A stretch of 64,000 nucleotides of DNA from Candidatus Blochmanniella pennsylvanica str. BPEN. GTDB taxonomy: Bacteria; Pseudomonadota; Gammaproteobacteria; Enterobacterales; Enterobacteriaceae. The notes beneath the pieces were generated by a model. It made no database searches. It was not told the origin of the DNA and was given only the letters and a program-made list of their open reading frames with translations. Position 1 is the stretch's first letter, and every line of letters starts with the position of its first letter. This document shows, in pieces, positions 1-9,108 of this stretch. A program made the translations under genes and the position numbers. Location: the NCBI RefSeq assembly GCF_000011745.1, contig NC_007292.1, positions 558,001 to 622,000 on the forward strand, in the 5' to 3' direction.

Positions 1-577
1 GAGGTAAAGCATAATTTTTACCCGCATGTAATCTACTAGGAACAATATAATCACGAGAACCTTCTGGAGTAACTTTTGTTAACATCGGTGTTTCGATATT
101 TAAAAATCCTTCTAATTCCATAAAACGATGCACAATTGACATAATACGCGATCGAGTTTTTATTCGATCAAACATAATAGAACGTCTTAAGTCAAGATAA
201 CGATATTTTAGTCTATTTTCTTCAATATTATTTTTACTAATATCCAATGGTAATGGATCAGAAATATTAAGAATAGAAAATTTTTTCGCTACTACTTCAA
301 CAGCACCGGTAGATATATTACTATTAATTTGATTTTTAGGGCGGGCGCGCACCATACCTATTAACTGTATACAAAATTCTTGTTTCAATTTAGCAGCAGA
401 TATACACACTTCTTTGTTTTGATATACATCAAAACAAACCTGTATACATCCCTCTCTATCACGTAAATCAATAAAAATTAACCCACCAAAATTACGATAT
501 TTATTAATCCAACCGCATAATGTAACTTCTAAACCTACATGGGACAAATTCAATTGACCACAATATGCAGTACGCAT
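1..577 (-). CDS. aspS: Aspartyl-tRNA synthetase, N-terminal part (cut by window edge)
   Basis: Class II aminoacyl-tRNA synthetase that charges tRNA-Asp in the cytoplasm. Only the first ~192 residues are in the window; the reading frame is open to the edge. The visible part holds the N-terminal OB-fold anticodon-binding domain (begins [15 protein letters not shown], then [20 protein letters not shown]) and the start of the catalytic core ([27 protein letters not shown]), matching bacterial AspS closely. The ATG at 577 has an AGAGG ribosome-binding site about 7 bases upstream. It diverges from argS, as in E. coli, but the genes that lie between them in E. coli are gone. No damage is seen in the visible part. 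Confidence 0.95.
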   Translation of the reverse strand, partial: MRTAYCGQLNLSHVGLEVTLCGWINKYRNFGGLIFIDLRDREGCIQVCFDVYQNKEVCISAAKLKQEFCIQLIGMVRARPKNQINSNISTGAVEVVAKKFSILNISDPLPLDISKNNIEENRLKYRYLDLRRSIMFDRIKTRSRIMSIVHRFMELEGFLNIETPMLTKVTPEGSRDYIVPSRLHAGKNYALP

Positions 578-866
578 ACGAATACCTCTAATCATGAATA
601 TCGAATTGAATAATATCTATTTTACAGAAAATTACATATCAATTAAGCACATGCATATTATAACTTACAAAATACATACGCTTTTTTCAACAATTCATAA
701 AAATAAAACTATTTCCAACATGATGTGAATAATTTGATAAAAACATTATAGAACCTTTTTCTACACTATACTTAAATTTGTTTAAATTAACCGTAAATTA
801 AATTTACCTTATATTTATTTAAATAAAATTACAACACTTAATTATTTAAAATAAATAATACACAAC

Positions 867-910
867 AAAACCATATACAAGGATACATATGTATCCTTGT
901 ATATGGTTTT
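867..910. repeat. Perfect 44-bp palindrome with flanking A/T runs
   Basis: The left half (867-888) is the exact reverse complement of the right half (889-910), with no unpaired loop. The arms begin AAAACCATATACAAGG and end CCTTGTATATGGTTTT, so each strand has a hairpin ending in a T-run, the shape of a bidirectional rho-independent terminator. The location between two divergent genes does not need a terminator, so it may be a relic of deleted genes or have another role. Confidence 0.85.
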
Positions 911-948
911 TATTTATGATATTTTTATTACAAATAGAATTAAATCTT

Positions 949-992
949 CAATTATATGTGAAATAAAATATATTTTATTTCACATATAATTG
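949..992. repeat. Second perfect 44-bp palindrome
   Basis: The left half (949-970) is the exact reverse complement of the right half (971-992), with no loop. The arm begins CAATTATATGTGAAATAAAA. Its sequence is unrelated to the palindrome 82 bp to the left, yet it has exactly the same arm length of 22. It is AT-rich apart from the GTG/CAC step. Confidence 0.85.
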
Positions 993-1208
993 TGACTATT
1001 TATTTTTCAAAAAAATCACATCAGAACATTATATAATTATCAATAATGATTCAACAATCTCAGTGTTATAAGCACTAACATGAATATATCGAACAAATGA
1101 AAAAATAACTTTACAGATATTTATACAATTACAAAATATAGTTTTACTATATATCAAAAATCAAATTATATTACTAATATAGAAATAATATATGTTTAAA
1201 ACACTTAT

Positions 1209-2954
1209 ATGAATATTCAAAAATTTTTACTAAAAAAAATTCATAGAGCTTTACTTGCAATTACAAATGAATCATTTTTTCATCTGATACAAGTACAACA
1301 ATCAACAAAAAGAAAATTTGGAAACTATCAAATTAATGGATTAATAGCTATCTCTAAGAAATTAAATATACCTATAGAAGAATTCGCTAAAAAATTCATA
1401 CAGTTTATTAATTTAAATGATGTTGCTCATACAATAAAAATTGAAAAACCAGGATTTATTAATATATTTTTAAACACAAAATGGATATCCAATCAAATTA
1501 ATAATATTTTTTCCGCATCTCATTTAGGTATTACTCCAGCTACACCAAAAACTATTGTTATTGACTATTCTGGGCCAAATGTTGCAAAAGAAATGCATGT
1601 TGGGCATTTACGTTCAACTGTTATCGGAGATAGTATCGCACGTGTCTTATCTTTTTTAGGACATAATGTCATTCGAGCCAACCACATAGGGGATTGGGGC
1701 ACACAATTCGGTATGCTAATCGCCTATATAGAAAAAAATGCACAAACTAGATTTTTATTAAATAAAACTATACAATTATCTACGCTAGAACATTTTTACC
1801 GAGAAGCTAAAAAAAAATATGATATTGATCCTGATTTTGCTGAATTGTCCCGAAATTATGTTCTAAAATTACAAAAAGGCGATAAACATTATCGTCAAAT
1901 ATGGAAATATCTAGTAGATATTTCCATATTGAACAATCAGGACATATACGTACGATTGAATATTAACTTAAAAAAAAGCGACATTATAGGAGAAAGTTTT
2001 TATAATGATATGCTGCCTGATATTGTGTCAGATTTAAAAAATAAAGGCTTAGCCGTCACAAGTAATGGAGCTACTGTGGTATTTCTCGAAAATTATCATA
2101 ACAAACTCGGTACTCCTTTTGGAGTCATTATTCAAAAAAAAGACGGAGCTTATTTGTATAGCACTACTGATATTGCGTGTATAAAATATCGTTGCAAGGT
2201 ACTACATGCCGATAGAATTATTTACTATATTGATTCTCGACAAAAACAACATTTAATACAAGCATGGGAAATTGCTGATAAAGCAGGTTATATAGAAAAA
2301 TCAGTCTTATTAGAACACCATATGTGTGGTATGCTGCTTGGAAAAGACGGTAAACCATTTAAAACGCGAGCTGGCAATGCGTTGAAATTAAAAACATTAT
2401 TAGATGAAGCTTTAGAACGCGCCCGTTGTTTAATATTAAGCAAAAACCCTAATTTAAAATATACTGAAATTAATAAACTAGCACATATTATTAGTATCGG
2501 AGCGATTAAATATTCTGAGCTATCAAAAAATCGTATTACAGATTACATATTTGATTGGAATAACATGTTAAACTTCGAAGGAAATACAGCTCCTTATGTA
2601 CAGTATGCATGTACCAGAATTTTTGCTATTTTTAAGAGATCTAAACAACCTAATTTTCAGTTAAAAAAAAACGATATTCAATTAGAAACTGAAGAAGAAA
2701 TATTGTTAGCAATTTGTTTACTTCAATTTGAAGAAATGATTGTTGCGGTATCAAATCAAGGTGCTCCTCACATACTATGTTCTTATTTATATAAATTATC
2801 CGTATTATTTTCCTCCTTTTACGAAAACTGTCCCATTATCAAAGCACATAATACACATATAAAATATAGTAGATTAAAATTAGCATTAATTACTATGCGT
2901 ACTTTGAAAACAGGATTAAATTTGTTAGGAATTAAAACGGTAAGATATATGTAA
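1209..2954 (+). CDS. argS: Arginyl-tRNA synthetase
   Basis: Charges tRNA-Arg in the cytoplasm (class I synthetase). At 581 residues it is close to the ~577 of enterobacterial ArgS. Visible parts: N-terminal tRNA-recognition domain (1-110); catalytic core with the class-I HIGH-type motif HVGH at 130-133 within SGPNVAKEMHVGHLRS; HIGDWGTQFGMLIA; the LLGKDGKPFKTRAG region, which stands in for KMSKS in this family; and a C-terminal anticodon-binding domain ending GLNLLGIKTVRYM. The start fits the family N-terminus MNIQ. It ends 23 bases before the end of convergent murJ. It looks intact. Confidence 0.97.
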   Translation: MNIQKFLLKKIHRALLAITNESFFHLIQVQQSTKRKFGNYQINGLIAISKKLNIPIEEFAKKFIQFINLNDVAHTIKIEKPGFINIFLNTKWISNQINNIFSASHLGITPATPKTIVIDYSGPNVAKEMHVGHLRSTVIGDSIARVLSFLGHNVIRANHIGDWGTQFGMLIAYIEKNAQTRFLLNKTIQLSTLEHFYREAKKKYDIDPDFAELSRNYVLKLQKGDKHYRQIWKYLVDISILNNQDIYVRLNINLKKSDIIGESFYNDMLPDIVSDLKNKGLAVTSNGATVVFLENYHNKLGTPFGVIIQKKDGAYLYSTTDIACIKYRCKVLHADRIIYYIDSRQKQHLIQAWEIADKAGYIEKSVLLEHHMCGMLLGKDGKPFKTRAGNALKLKTLLDEALERARCLILSKNPNLKYTEINKLAHIISIGAIKYSELSKNRITDYIFDWNNMLNFEGNTAPYVQYACTRIFAIFKRSKQPNFQLKKNDIQLETEEEILLAICLLQFEEMIVAVSNQGAPHILCSYLYKLSVLFSSFYENCPIIKAHNTHIKYSRLKLALITMRTLKTGLNLLGIKTVRYM

Positions 2955-2977
2955 AAATTAATATATCTTTTATTACA

Positions 2978-4525
2978 TTAATATAAATCTTTACTCAAAA
3001 AAATAAAATCTTTTAAACGCATCCCTACACACCATAACATTATACCATAACTACTGCTAACTAATATCAAAGCCCCTATCATTCTAATTAATCTATACAA
3101 GATATTTCCTTGATCCCAACTAGATACATACATTAATAATCCCAAACATACTATACACATTACAAAAAGAGCAATCATTAATTGACAACAAAAACATAAC
3201 CATCCAGATTGCAATTGAAATAAATATTTTTTTTTAAATTTCCAATATAACAACCCCGCATTTAGCCATGCACCCAAACTGATAGAAAAAGAAAAAACAA
3301 TATGCTTTAATGTATTAATGCATACTAAATTTATAAATTGAGTAAAAAAAAGAACAATAACAACTATATACGCTGGAGTTTTAATATCACGGAGCGCATA
3401 AAAACCAGATGTTAATACTTTGGTAAAAATTAATCCAGGCAAACCTATTGCATACGCAATTACAGAATACTGTGTCATTAACACATCAAATTCTAAAAAT
3501 TTCCCATACTTAAACAATGTTATTACTAACGGTTCAGACAAAACACCTAAAATAAGAGCACTAGGTAAACTTAATATAAAACATAATCTTATACCCCAAT
3601 TCATTAAATAAAAATAATCTCCATAATTTTTCTTAGAAATAAAACGAGATAAATATGGCACTAAAATAGTGCTTAATGTCACACCAAAAACTCCAATAGG
3701 TAATTCCATTAACCTATCAGCATAATACATCCAAGAAACAGAACCATCTCTTAAAAAAGACGCAAAAACAGTATTAATAATTAATGATACTTGACTACTT
3801 GAGACCGCAATCACAGCAGGCACCATGGATCGACATATTCTATATACCCTATTATCATAAAGTTGCATTTTTGGGATAACTAACATATTAATTTTTTTTA
3901 AAAATAACAAACAATAAACACACTGTAATATCCCCCCTACAATAACTGACCAAGCCAATCCAATAATAGGAACATGAAAACATGAATATCCCATAAATAA
4001 CATATAACTTATCATGCTAATATTTAAAAAAATAGGAGTAAACGCTGGAACCAAAAAAAAATTACAAGCATTCAAAATCGCCCCCATTAATGATGTCAAT
4101 GACACTAATAAAATATAAGGAAGCATCACTCGAAACATCTCAATAGTCATAATAAATTTTTCTGAAGAACTATTAAAACCTGGAGCAATAACCATAATAA
4201 CCCAAGGTGCTATCAGTAAACCAATGAATACTACAACAGTTACGGTGAATATTAACAAGGCAGATACTCTAGAAATAAATACTCGTATTTCTTCTTTACT
4301 TTCTCGAGATTGATATTCTGATAATATAGGGAGAAAAACTTGATAGAATGCTCCTTCAGCAAAAATACGTCTTAATAAATTAGGCAATTTAAAAGCAATA
4401 AAGAATGCATCTGTCATAATACTAACTCCAAACATTCGAGCTACGATAGTATCTCTAATAAAACCTAAAATACGAGATAAAATAGTTATAAAACTTATCG
4501 CGGTCAAAGACTTTAACAGATTCAT
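2978..4525 (-). CDS. murJ: Lipid II flippase MurJ
   Basis: Polytopic inner-membrane protein (MviN/MurJ, MOP superfamily) that flips lipid II across the cytoplasmic membrane for peptidoglycan synthesis. About 515 residues with some 14 hydrophobic segments and the conserved N-terminus MNLLKSLTAISFITILSRIL, then the MurJ signature FKLPNLLRRIFAEGAF. The open frame begins at 4546; I prefer the ATG at 4525 because enterobacterial MurJ starts MNLLKSL. Neither start has a clear Shine-Dalgarno. In E. coli mviM, yceH and rimJ lie between murJ and mdtH; here they are missing, which suggests local deletion. Retention fits a symbiont that keeps a murein wall (inference). Confidence 0.95.
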   Translation of the reverse strand: MNLLKSLTAISFITILSRILGFIRDTIVARMFGVSIMTDAFFIAFKLPNLLRRIFAEGAFYQVFLPILSEYQSRESKEEIRVFISRVSALLIFTVTVVVFIGLLIAPWVIMVIAPGFNSSSEKFIMTIEMFRVMLPYILLVSLTSLMGAILNACNFFLVPAFTPIFLNISMISYMLFMGYSCFHVPIIGLAWSVIVGGILQCVYCLLFLKKINMLVIPKMQLYDNRVYRICRSMVPAVIAVSSSQVSLIINTVFASFLRDGSVSWMYYADRLMELPIGVFGVTLSTILVPYLSRFISKKNYGDYFYLMNWGIRLCFILSLPSALILGVLSEPLVITLFKYGKFLEFDVLMTQYSVIAYAIGLPGLIFTKVLTSGFYALRDIKTPAYIVVIVLFFTQFINLVCINTLKHIVFSFSISLGAWLNAGLLYWKFKKKYLFQLQSGWLCFCCQLMIALFVMCIVCLGLLMYVSSWDQGNILYRLIRMIGALILVSSSYGIMLWCVGMRLKDFIFLSKDLY

Positions 4526-5139
4526 CATATTCAAAATATTTAGCATTCAGTATTAACACAACAACACAAAAACACTATTTTTTTTTATAACTTAAACGAT
4601 TGCTCCAGTTTTATGTACAATTTTAAAATTATTTCCACGAAAGAACATTTAAAAATGTTTTAAAAATCATATATTTAAAATACTAATACAATTCACATAT
4701 AATTACAATTATTACATATCTCTGATATAGTATATGCATGCTAATACATATAAAACACAGTACTCATGAAAAAGAACCAATAAAAAGAATCATATTTCTT
4801 ATTTCATATATTTCAAAAGATGATCATTTAAAATGCTCCTTTAATTTTTCCAAAAAATTAGTTATATATAAATAAATATGTCGCATATATGCATAATTTT
4901 TTTATATCTTCAATAAATATTGTTACACCTATTTTTTAAAATTTTATGCCTAAAATAACATATACAAAAAATAAAATGTAAACAATATCAATATTGATTG
5001 ATGTAAATATCTTACAAGAAATAGAAGATACATATTAATTTTCATTACACTTAAAAATTAAAAAATTATAATTATTTTAAAATAATTTTCGTGCATACAG
5101 TAAATAATAATGTGTACGAAAATACATAAACGGTGACTC
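4526..5139. other. Divergent spacer murJ-mdtH
   Basis: A 614-base stretch with no gene, between murJ (minus) and mdtH (plus). Enterobacteria usually have rimJ, yceH and mviM here, so this is probably an eroded deletion site; I see no recognisable remnant of them. Near the mdtH end is a stem-loop at 5086-5122: a 10-bp stem with one G-U pair (TTTTCGTGCA / TGTACGAAAA) that would lie in the mdtH leader. Confidence 0.6.
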
Positions 5140-6363
5140 ATGTACACAATATCTAAAGCTAGAAGATTGGGTAAATGTTTTTTAATTATAGATAACATGT
5201 TTGTAGTTATAGGGTTTTATGTTGTTTTTCCATTGATTTCAATATATTTTGTCGAACAACTAGGATGGGGCGCTTTCTTAGTAGGATTTGCTTTAGGATT
5301 AAGACAATTTATTCAACAAGGACTAGGCATTTTTAGTGGCGCTTTTGCTGACAAATTAGGAGCTAAGCCTATGATTGTATCCGGGTTATTCATTCGTACT
5401 TTGGGATTTATTATAATGAGTGTTGCAAACACCCCCTTACTACTATGTCTTTCATGTATGTTATCAGCATTAGGTGGCACGTTATTTGATCCTCCACGTA
5501 CCGCACTAGTAATTAAATTAGTGCGTCCATGGGAATTAGGGCGGTTTTATTCTGTATTAATGCTAGAAGACAGTATGTGCGCCATCATCGGAATCGTGCT
5601 AGGTACATGGTTATTGCAATATAACTTTAAATTAGTATGTTTTACCGGAGCAATATTGTTTTTTATTGCCGGAGTGTTTAATGCCTGGCGGTTACCTGCA
5701 TATAAAATTTCTAGTTCCCATGCTTCATTATTAGAAGGAATAAAAAAGGTACTTAATAATCAACGATTTGTAATTTATGTCTTCACTCTAACTGGTTATT
5801 ATATTTTATCAGCTCAAGTAATGTTAATGTTACCCATTCGCATTCATGAAGTATCCGGTCAATTATCATATATCAAATGGATGTATATCATAGAAGCAAT
5901 TTTATCTTTATTATTAATCATGCCTATAACTTGGTGGAGCGAGAAATATTTCAAACTAGAAACACGCTTGATGGTAGGATTAATAACTATGATAATTAGT
6001 TTATTTCCTATTGGATTAGTAAAAAACTTACATACTTTATTAATTTTAATTAGCTTATTCTATATAGGATCTATTATTGCCGAACCTGCAAGAGAAACTT
6101 TGGGAGCACTACTAACGGACTATAAAGCACGTAGTAGTTACATAGGTTTTAGTAAATTAAGTCTAGCTTTAGGAGGTACTGTAGGATATAGTGGTAGTGG
6201 ATGGTTGTATGATATTGGAAAAGAACAAAATTTTACGCAATTACCTTGGATCATTTTAAGTATAATAGGACTGATTACGTTATTAGGACTATATTGTCAA
6301 TTCAAATATTATTCTTTTCAATCTTTACTTAATAATAGTCATAATAAGAAACGTAAACTGTGA
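5140..6363 (+). CDS. mdtH: Major facilitator superfamily transporter MdtH
   Basis: Twelve-segment inner-membrane drug/proton antiporter of the major facilitator superfamily. At 407 residues it is near the ~402 of E. coli MdtH and matches along its length: [40 protein letters not shown], then the MFS motif between helices 2 and 3 ([13 protein letters not shown]), [16 protein letters not shown] and [17 protein letters not shown]. The ATG at 5140 is preceded by GGTGA. The true substrate in a symbiont is unknown; MdtH raises fluoroquinolone resistance when overexpressed in E. coli, but that is unlikely to explain its retention. Confidence 0.93.
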   Translation: MYTISKARRLGKCFLIIDNMFVVIGFYVVFPLISIYFVEQLGWGAFLVGFALGLRQFIQQGLGIFSGAFADKLGAKPMIVSGLFIRTLGFIIMSVANTPLLLCLSCMLSALGGTLFDPPRTALVIKLVRPWELGRFYSVLMLEDSMCAIIGIVLGTWLLQYNFKLVCFTGAILFFIAGVFNAWRLPAYKISSSHASLLEGIKKVLNNQRFVIYVFTLTGYYILSAQVMLMLPIRIHEVSGQLSYIKWMYIIEAILSLLLIMPITWWSEKYFKLETRLMVGLITMIISLFPIGLVKNLHTLLILISLFYIGSIIAEPARETLGALLTDYKARSSYIGFSKLSLALGGTVGYSGSGWLYDIGKEQNFTQLPWIILSIIGLITLLGLYCQFKYYSFQSLLNNSHNKKRKL

Positions 6364-6570
6364 TTAATAATACAACAACAATACGAATGCACCACTACCT
6401 ACTAATTACTGGACCTTACGATGGATACAAATACAAATATTTTTTCATACCTAAACAAAAACATATGTACACAATGAACATCACTCAATTAATAAATAAT
6501 TTGATTAATCATATTTAACTTCAATCAAACACAGCAAATTTTATAATTATTTTTTATTATTCTTTAATAT

Positions 6571-6662
6571 GGTGAGGTGTCCGAGTGGCTTAAGGAGCAT
6601 GCCTGGAAAGCATGTATACATATAATTTTGTATCAAGGGTTCAAATCCCTTCCTCACCGCCA
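6571..6662 (+). tRNA. tRNA-Ser (GGA anticodon)
   Basis: Class II tRNA with a long variable arm. The acceptor stem is GGTGAGG / CCTCACC, discriminator G, and the 3' CCA is encoded (6660-6662). The anticodon stem CATGC/GCATG encloses CTGGAAA, giving GGA. The T-arm GGGTTCAAATCCC is normal. Confidence 0.96.
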
Positions 6663-7112
6663 TAATCATATACATTCACATTATGATCTTATCTTCAGTA
6701 TTTTTTAAGATGCCATTACTATATTGTCATATTTTTAAAATATAAAATCGATTATTAAATTATACTTATTAGTGCATCACTTCATTTACTTATGTGGGAT
6801 TCCTATATATGAATACATAGGAATCCCACATAAGTAAATGAAAACCTTTAGATATCATCTCAAAAACATCACAATATAAATCATTATATGTGTTAAAATA
6901 CAATGACAACAATCATATATACGCTAACTAACACCAACAATCATGTGATGCTTATAAATATCATCATTAATTATTCAATAATCCCAATGACACAAACAAT
7001 TATACTCAAAAACACTCAATCCTTAACAAATACGATTTGTTCATATGGTTACTATAAGTACGACATTTAAAATGTCACACAATACAACACATTTTATACT
7101 CTCAAAAAATGA
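6663..7112. other. Spacer between two tRNA-Ser genes with a large hairpin
   Basis: 450 bases with no gene. The only strong structure is the 26-bp perfect hairpin at 6781-6842, listed separately. The rest is AT-rich and featureless by eye. Confidence 0.6.
6781..6842. repeat. Inverted repeat with 26-bp perfect stem and 10-base loop
   Basis: The arm at 6781-6806 (TTCATTTACTTATGTGGGAT then TCCTAT) is the exact reverse complement of 6817-6842; the loop is 6807-6816. It lies 118 bases after tRNA-Ser(GGA) and before the 3' end of the oppositely oriented tRNA-Ser(CGA), so it could end transcripts from either side. There is an AAAA run after the right arm but no strong T-run on the plus strand. Confidence 0.85.
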
Positions 7113-7202
7113 CGGAGAGAAAGGGATTCGAACCCTTGAAAGATATTATTTCTTTAAAACGGTTTTCGAAACCGCTCCGTTCAACCACTCCGGCATCTCT
7201 CC
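7113..7202 (-). tRNA. tRNA-Ser (CGA anticodon)
   Basis: Class II tRNA on the minus strand. The acceptor is GGAGAGA / TCTCTCC with discriminator G. The anticodon stem CGGTT/AACCG encloses TTCGAAA, giving CGA. It has a long variable arm and T-arm GGGTTCGAATCCC. The next three bases read TCA, not CCA, so the 3' CCA must be added by tRNA nucleotidyltransferase. Confidence 0.95.
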
Positions 7203-7435
7203 CTATTTAAAAAATTCTCTAAAATATCACATATCCTTTAATATAGTATAATAATCTTTAAAATACTGTTATATATATCATAACCGTACAAATCCATTGT
7301 TGTGTCTATATGGAAAAGAAGGGATCAACACACAATCTGTATATCATAGGATATAAATTACATATATTTTGATACAAAAACACTATTTTCATACGTAATA
7401 ATACCTTCTTGACTACTTTGATCATCATGAAGTAC

Positions 7436-7462
7436 TTGTATTTTTTTTAATATTCCTATAAA
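7436..7462 (+). promoter_or_regulatory. Possible promoter of tRNA-Asn
   Basis: TTGTAT (7436-7441) and TATAAA (7457-7462) with a short 15-base spacer, about 22 bases before the mature tRNA-Asn. Plausible by position, but such matches are common by chance in this AT-rich DNA. Confidence 0.3.
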
Positions 7463-7483
7463 ATGTTACGGTTATGTGTTGGT

Positions 7484-7559
7484 TCCTCTGTAGTTCAGTT
7501 GGTAGAACAGCGGACTGTTAATCCGTATGTCACTGGTTCGAGCCCAGTCAGAGGAGCCA
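7484..7559 (+). tRNA. tRNA-Asn (GTT anticodon)
   Basis: A 76-base tRNA. Acceptor TCCTCTG / CAGAGGA, discriminator G, encoded CCA (7557-7559); D-arm TAGTTCAGTTGGTAGAA; anticodon loop CTGTTAA giving GTT; T-arm CTGGTTCGAGCCCAG. Standard and intact. Confidence 0.97.
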
Positions 7560-7566
7560 AATGACA

Positions 7567-7594
7567 AAATTAAGGGAATGTTTTTGCTTAATTT
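7567..7594 (+). terminator. Possible terminator of tRNA-Asn
   Basis: An 8-bp stem AAATTAAG / CTTAATTT (7567-7574 and 7587-7594) starts 8 bases after tRNA-Asn. AT-rich with a weak T-run, so only a suggestion. Confidence 0.35.
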
Positions 7595-7598
7595 AATA

Positions 7599-7627
7599 TT
7601 ATTTAAATTTATCTGTAGTTTAAATAA
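7599..7627 (-). terminator. Possible terminator of gutQ
   Basis: A 9-bp AT-only inverted repeat (TTATTTAAA at 7599-7607, TTTAAATAA at 7619-7627) lies 11 bases beyond the gutQ stop, in the convergent gap to tRNA-Asn. Confidence 0.3.
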
Positions 7628-7637
7628 AATTAAATAA

Positions 7638-8615
7638 TTACTCTATCCCAGCTTGATGCAAATCATGCATGTTAATTGATCCAACTAATATTCCTAATTT
7701 GTCCACTACTGGCGCTGCGGTAATTTTCCTCTGATGCAAAGCTTTTAATGCTACACTTGCGCGCCATTCTTTCAGCATACAATATCCAGGCTTAGTCATA
7801 GCAATATCAACAGGATCATTGAGTGATTTACCTTGCACTATCCAACGCCTTAAATCTCCATCAGTAAATACTCCTGCAACACGATTGTGATTATCACATA
7901 CAGCAGTTAATCCAAGACCAGTACGACTTAATTCAAACATAGCATCCATTACTGTAACTTTCCAAAAAACTTTCGAAATATTCTCTCCAGTACGCATCAA
8001 ATGATGTACGCAATTTAACAATTGTGCTCCTAATCTACCTCCTGGATGAGATCGAGCAAATTGTTCTAAACTAAAACCCCTATGTCTCATAAGCGCCATT
8101 GTTAACGCATCACCCATCATTAAAGTATTAACTGTGCTTGAAGTAGGAGAAAGCTCCATAGGGCAAGCTTCTCTTTGTATTTTTATATTAAGAACACATG
8201 TAGCTCCTTTAGCTAAAGGAGAACTAATATCTCCAGTAAATGCAATCACCGGAATACCGCTATCTGCTAACAACGGCATCAAAGTGATTATTTCACAAGC
8301 ACGACCTGAATAAGAAATAAACATTACTACATCTTGTGTTCCAATCATACCTAAATCACCGTGCAAAGCTTCTGCAGGATGAACAAAAAAAGCCGGAGTA
8401 CCCGTACTAGCTAAAGAAGCAGCAATTTTTTTTCCAATATGACCGGATTTACCTATTCCAGAAACAGCAACCTTTCCCGTGCAATCTAACAACATACGAC
8501 AAGCAAACACAATGCTTTCATCCAACCTGTCTAACATTCTTTGAGCTTCGTTAATTTCGATCTCTAAAGTTTCTTTAGCATATTCCAATAACAATGCATC
8601 ATTAATTATTACCAT
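7638..8615 (-). CDS. gutQ: D-arabinose 5-phosphate isomerase, GutQ type
   Basis: Interconverts D-ribulose 5-phosphate and D-arabinose 5-phosphate, the first step toward KDO of lipopolysaccharide. About 325 residues: an N-terminal SIS domain (SGIGKSGHIGKKIAASLAST, FVHPAEALHGDLGMI, then EACPMELSPTSSTVNTLMMG) and two C-terminal CBS domains (VMDAMFELSRTGLGLTAVCD, VFTDGDLRRW, KITAAPVVDKLG). The wording of these motifs is nearer to GutQ than to its paralogue KdsD. The open frame begins with TTG at 8624; the ATG at 8615 fits the family start better. In E. coli gutQ sits in the glucitol operon; none of that operon is here, so it may serve as the sole isomerase for KDO (inference). Confidence 0.88.
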   Translation of the reverse strand: MVIINDALLLEYAKETLEIEINEAQRMLDRLDESIVFACRMLLDCTGKVAVSGIGKSGHIGKKIAASLASTGTPAFFVHPAEALHGDLGMIGTQDVVMFISYSGRACEIITLMPLLADSGIPVIAFTGDISSPLAKGATCVLNIKIQREACPMELSPTSSTVNTLMMGDALTMALMRHRGFSLEQFARSHPGGRLGAQLLNCVHHLMRTGENISKVFWKVTVMDAMFELSRTGLGLTAVCDNHNRVAGVFTDGDLRRWIVQGKSLNDPVDIAMTKPGYCMLKEWRASVALKALHQRKITAAPVVDKLGILVGSINMHDLHQAGIE

Positions 8616-9108
8616 AATTATCAAAATGATAAATGTAAAATCTATAACATCATAAACAACTCATATTTAATATAATTTACATCCTTCTTATACCTTCTTA
8701 TAACATTGGAATATGTATATCTGCGGGGTATAATACAAATAACAAACATTCTAAAATAGATTTGATCTTAATTAACACAAACCCAACCAGAAACACAGAA
8801 TAACATTCTGTATCAAAATAATTAATATTTACAAATAATTTAATCAACGTAAATATATCACAAAAATGTAATTTAAAATTAACAATCACCATATTATATT
8901 TTTATTAAATTACAATAATATTATAAATATGATATTTCATATTCCATTATCATAAATAAGAAACAATAATTCTTTTGTTTTTATAAACTCATTACCTCTG
9001 ATACTTTATTTAGAAAATGAAGTATCTTACTTATTTATGTATTTAAATATTACACACATTTTCTATATAATGAAAATAAATATTTTTAAAAACCAAGAAT
9101 CATCAAAT
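8616..9108. other. Spacer gutQ-tmaR
   Basis: 493 bases with no convincing gene. A hairpin at 9000-9026 has a 12-bp stem with one G-U pair and a 3-base loop; it lies about 80 bases beyond the tmaR stop and could end that transcript, though it lacks a T-run. A short open frame at 8698-8892 has no recognisable product and I leave it out. Confidence 0.5.

Larger units (their letters stand above)
578..1208. other. Divergent spacer aspS-argS with two perfect palindromes
   Basis: No gene is seen in this 631-base stretch between two divergent synthetase genes. It holds two perfect 44-bp palindromes (867-910 and 949-992), described separately. In E. coli aspS and argS have the same divergent orientation but are separated by many genes (including cmoAB and cutC), so this spacer is probably the scar of that deletion (inference). 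Both promoters must lie here, but none is clear enough to call in such AT-rich sequence. Confidence 0.7.

Noticed and set aside
7045-7251. 68-codon open frame on the plus strand
   Set aside because: It covers tRNA-Ser(CGA) on the other strand and its translation reflects the tRNA sequence.
8698-8892. 64-codon open frame on the minus strand between gutQ and tmaR
   Set aside because: No family resemblance, AT-driven hydrophobic composition, no convincing ribosome-binding site.
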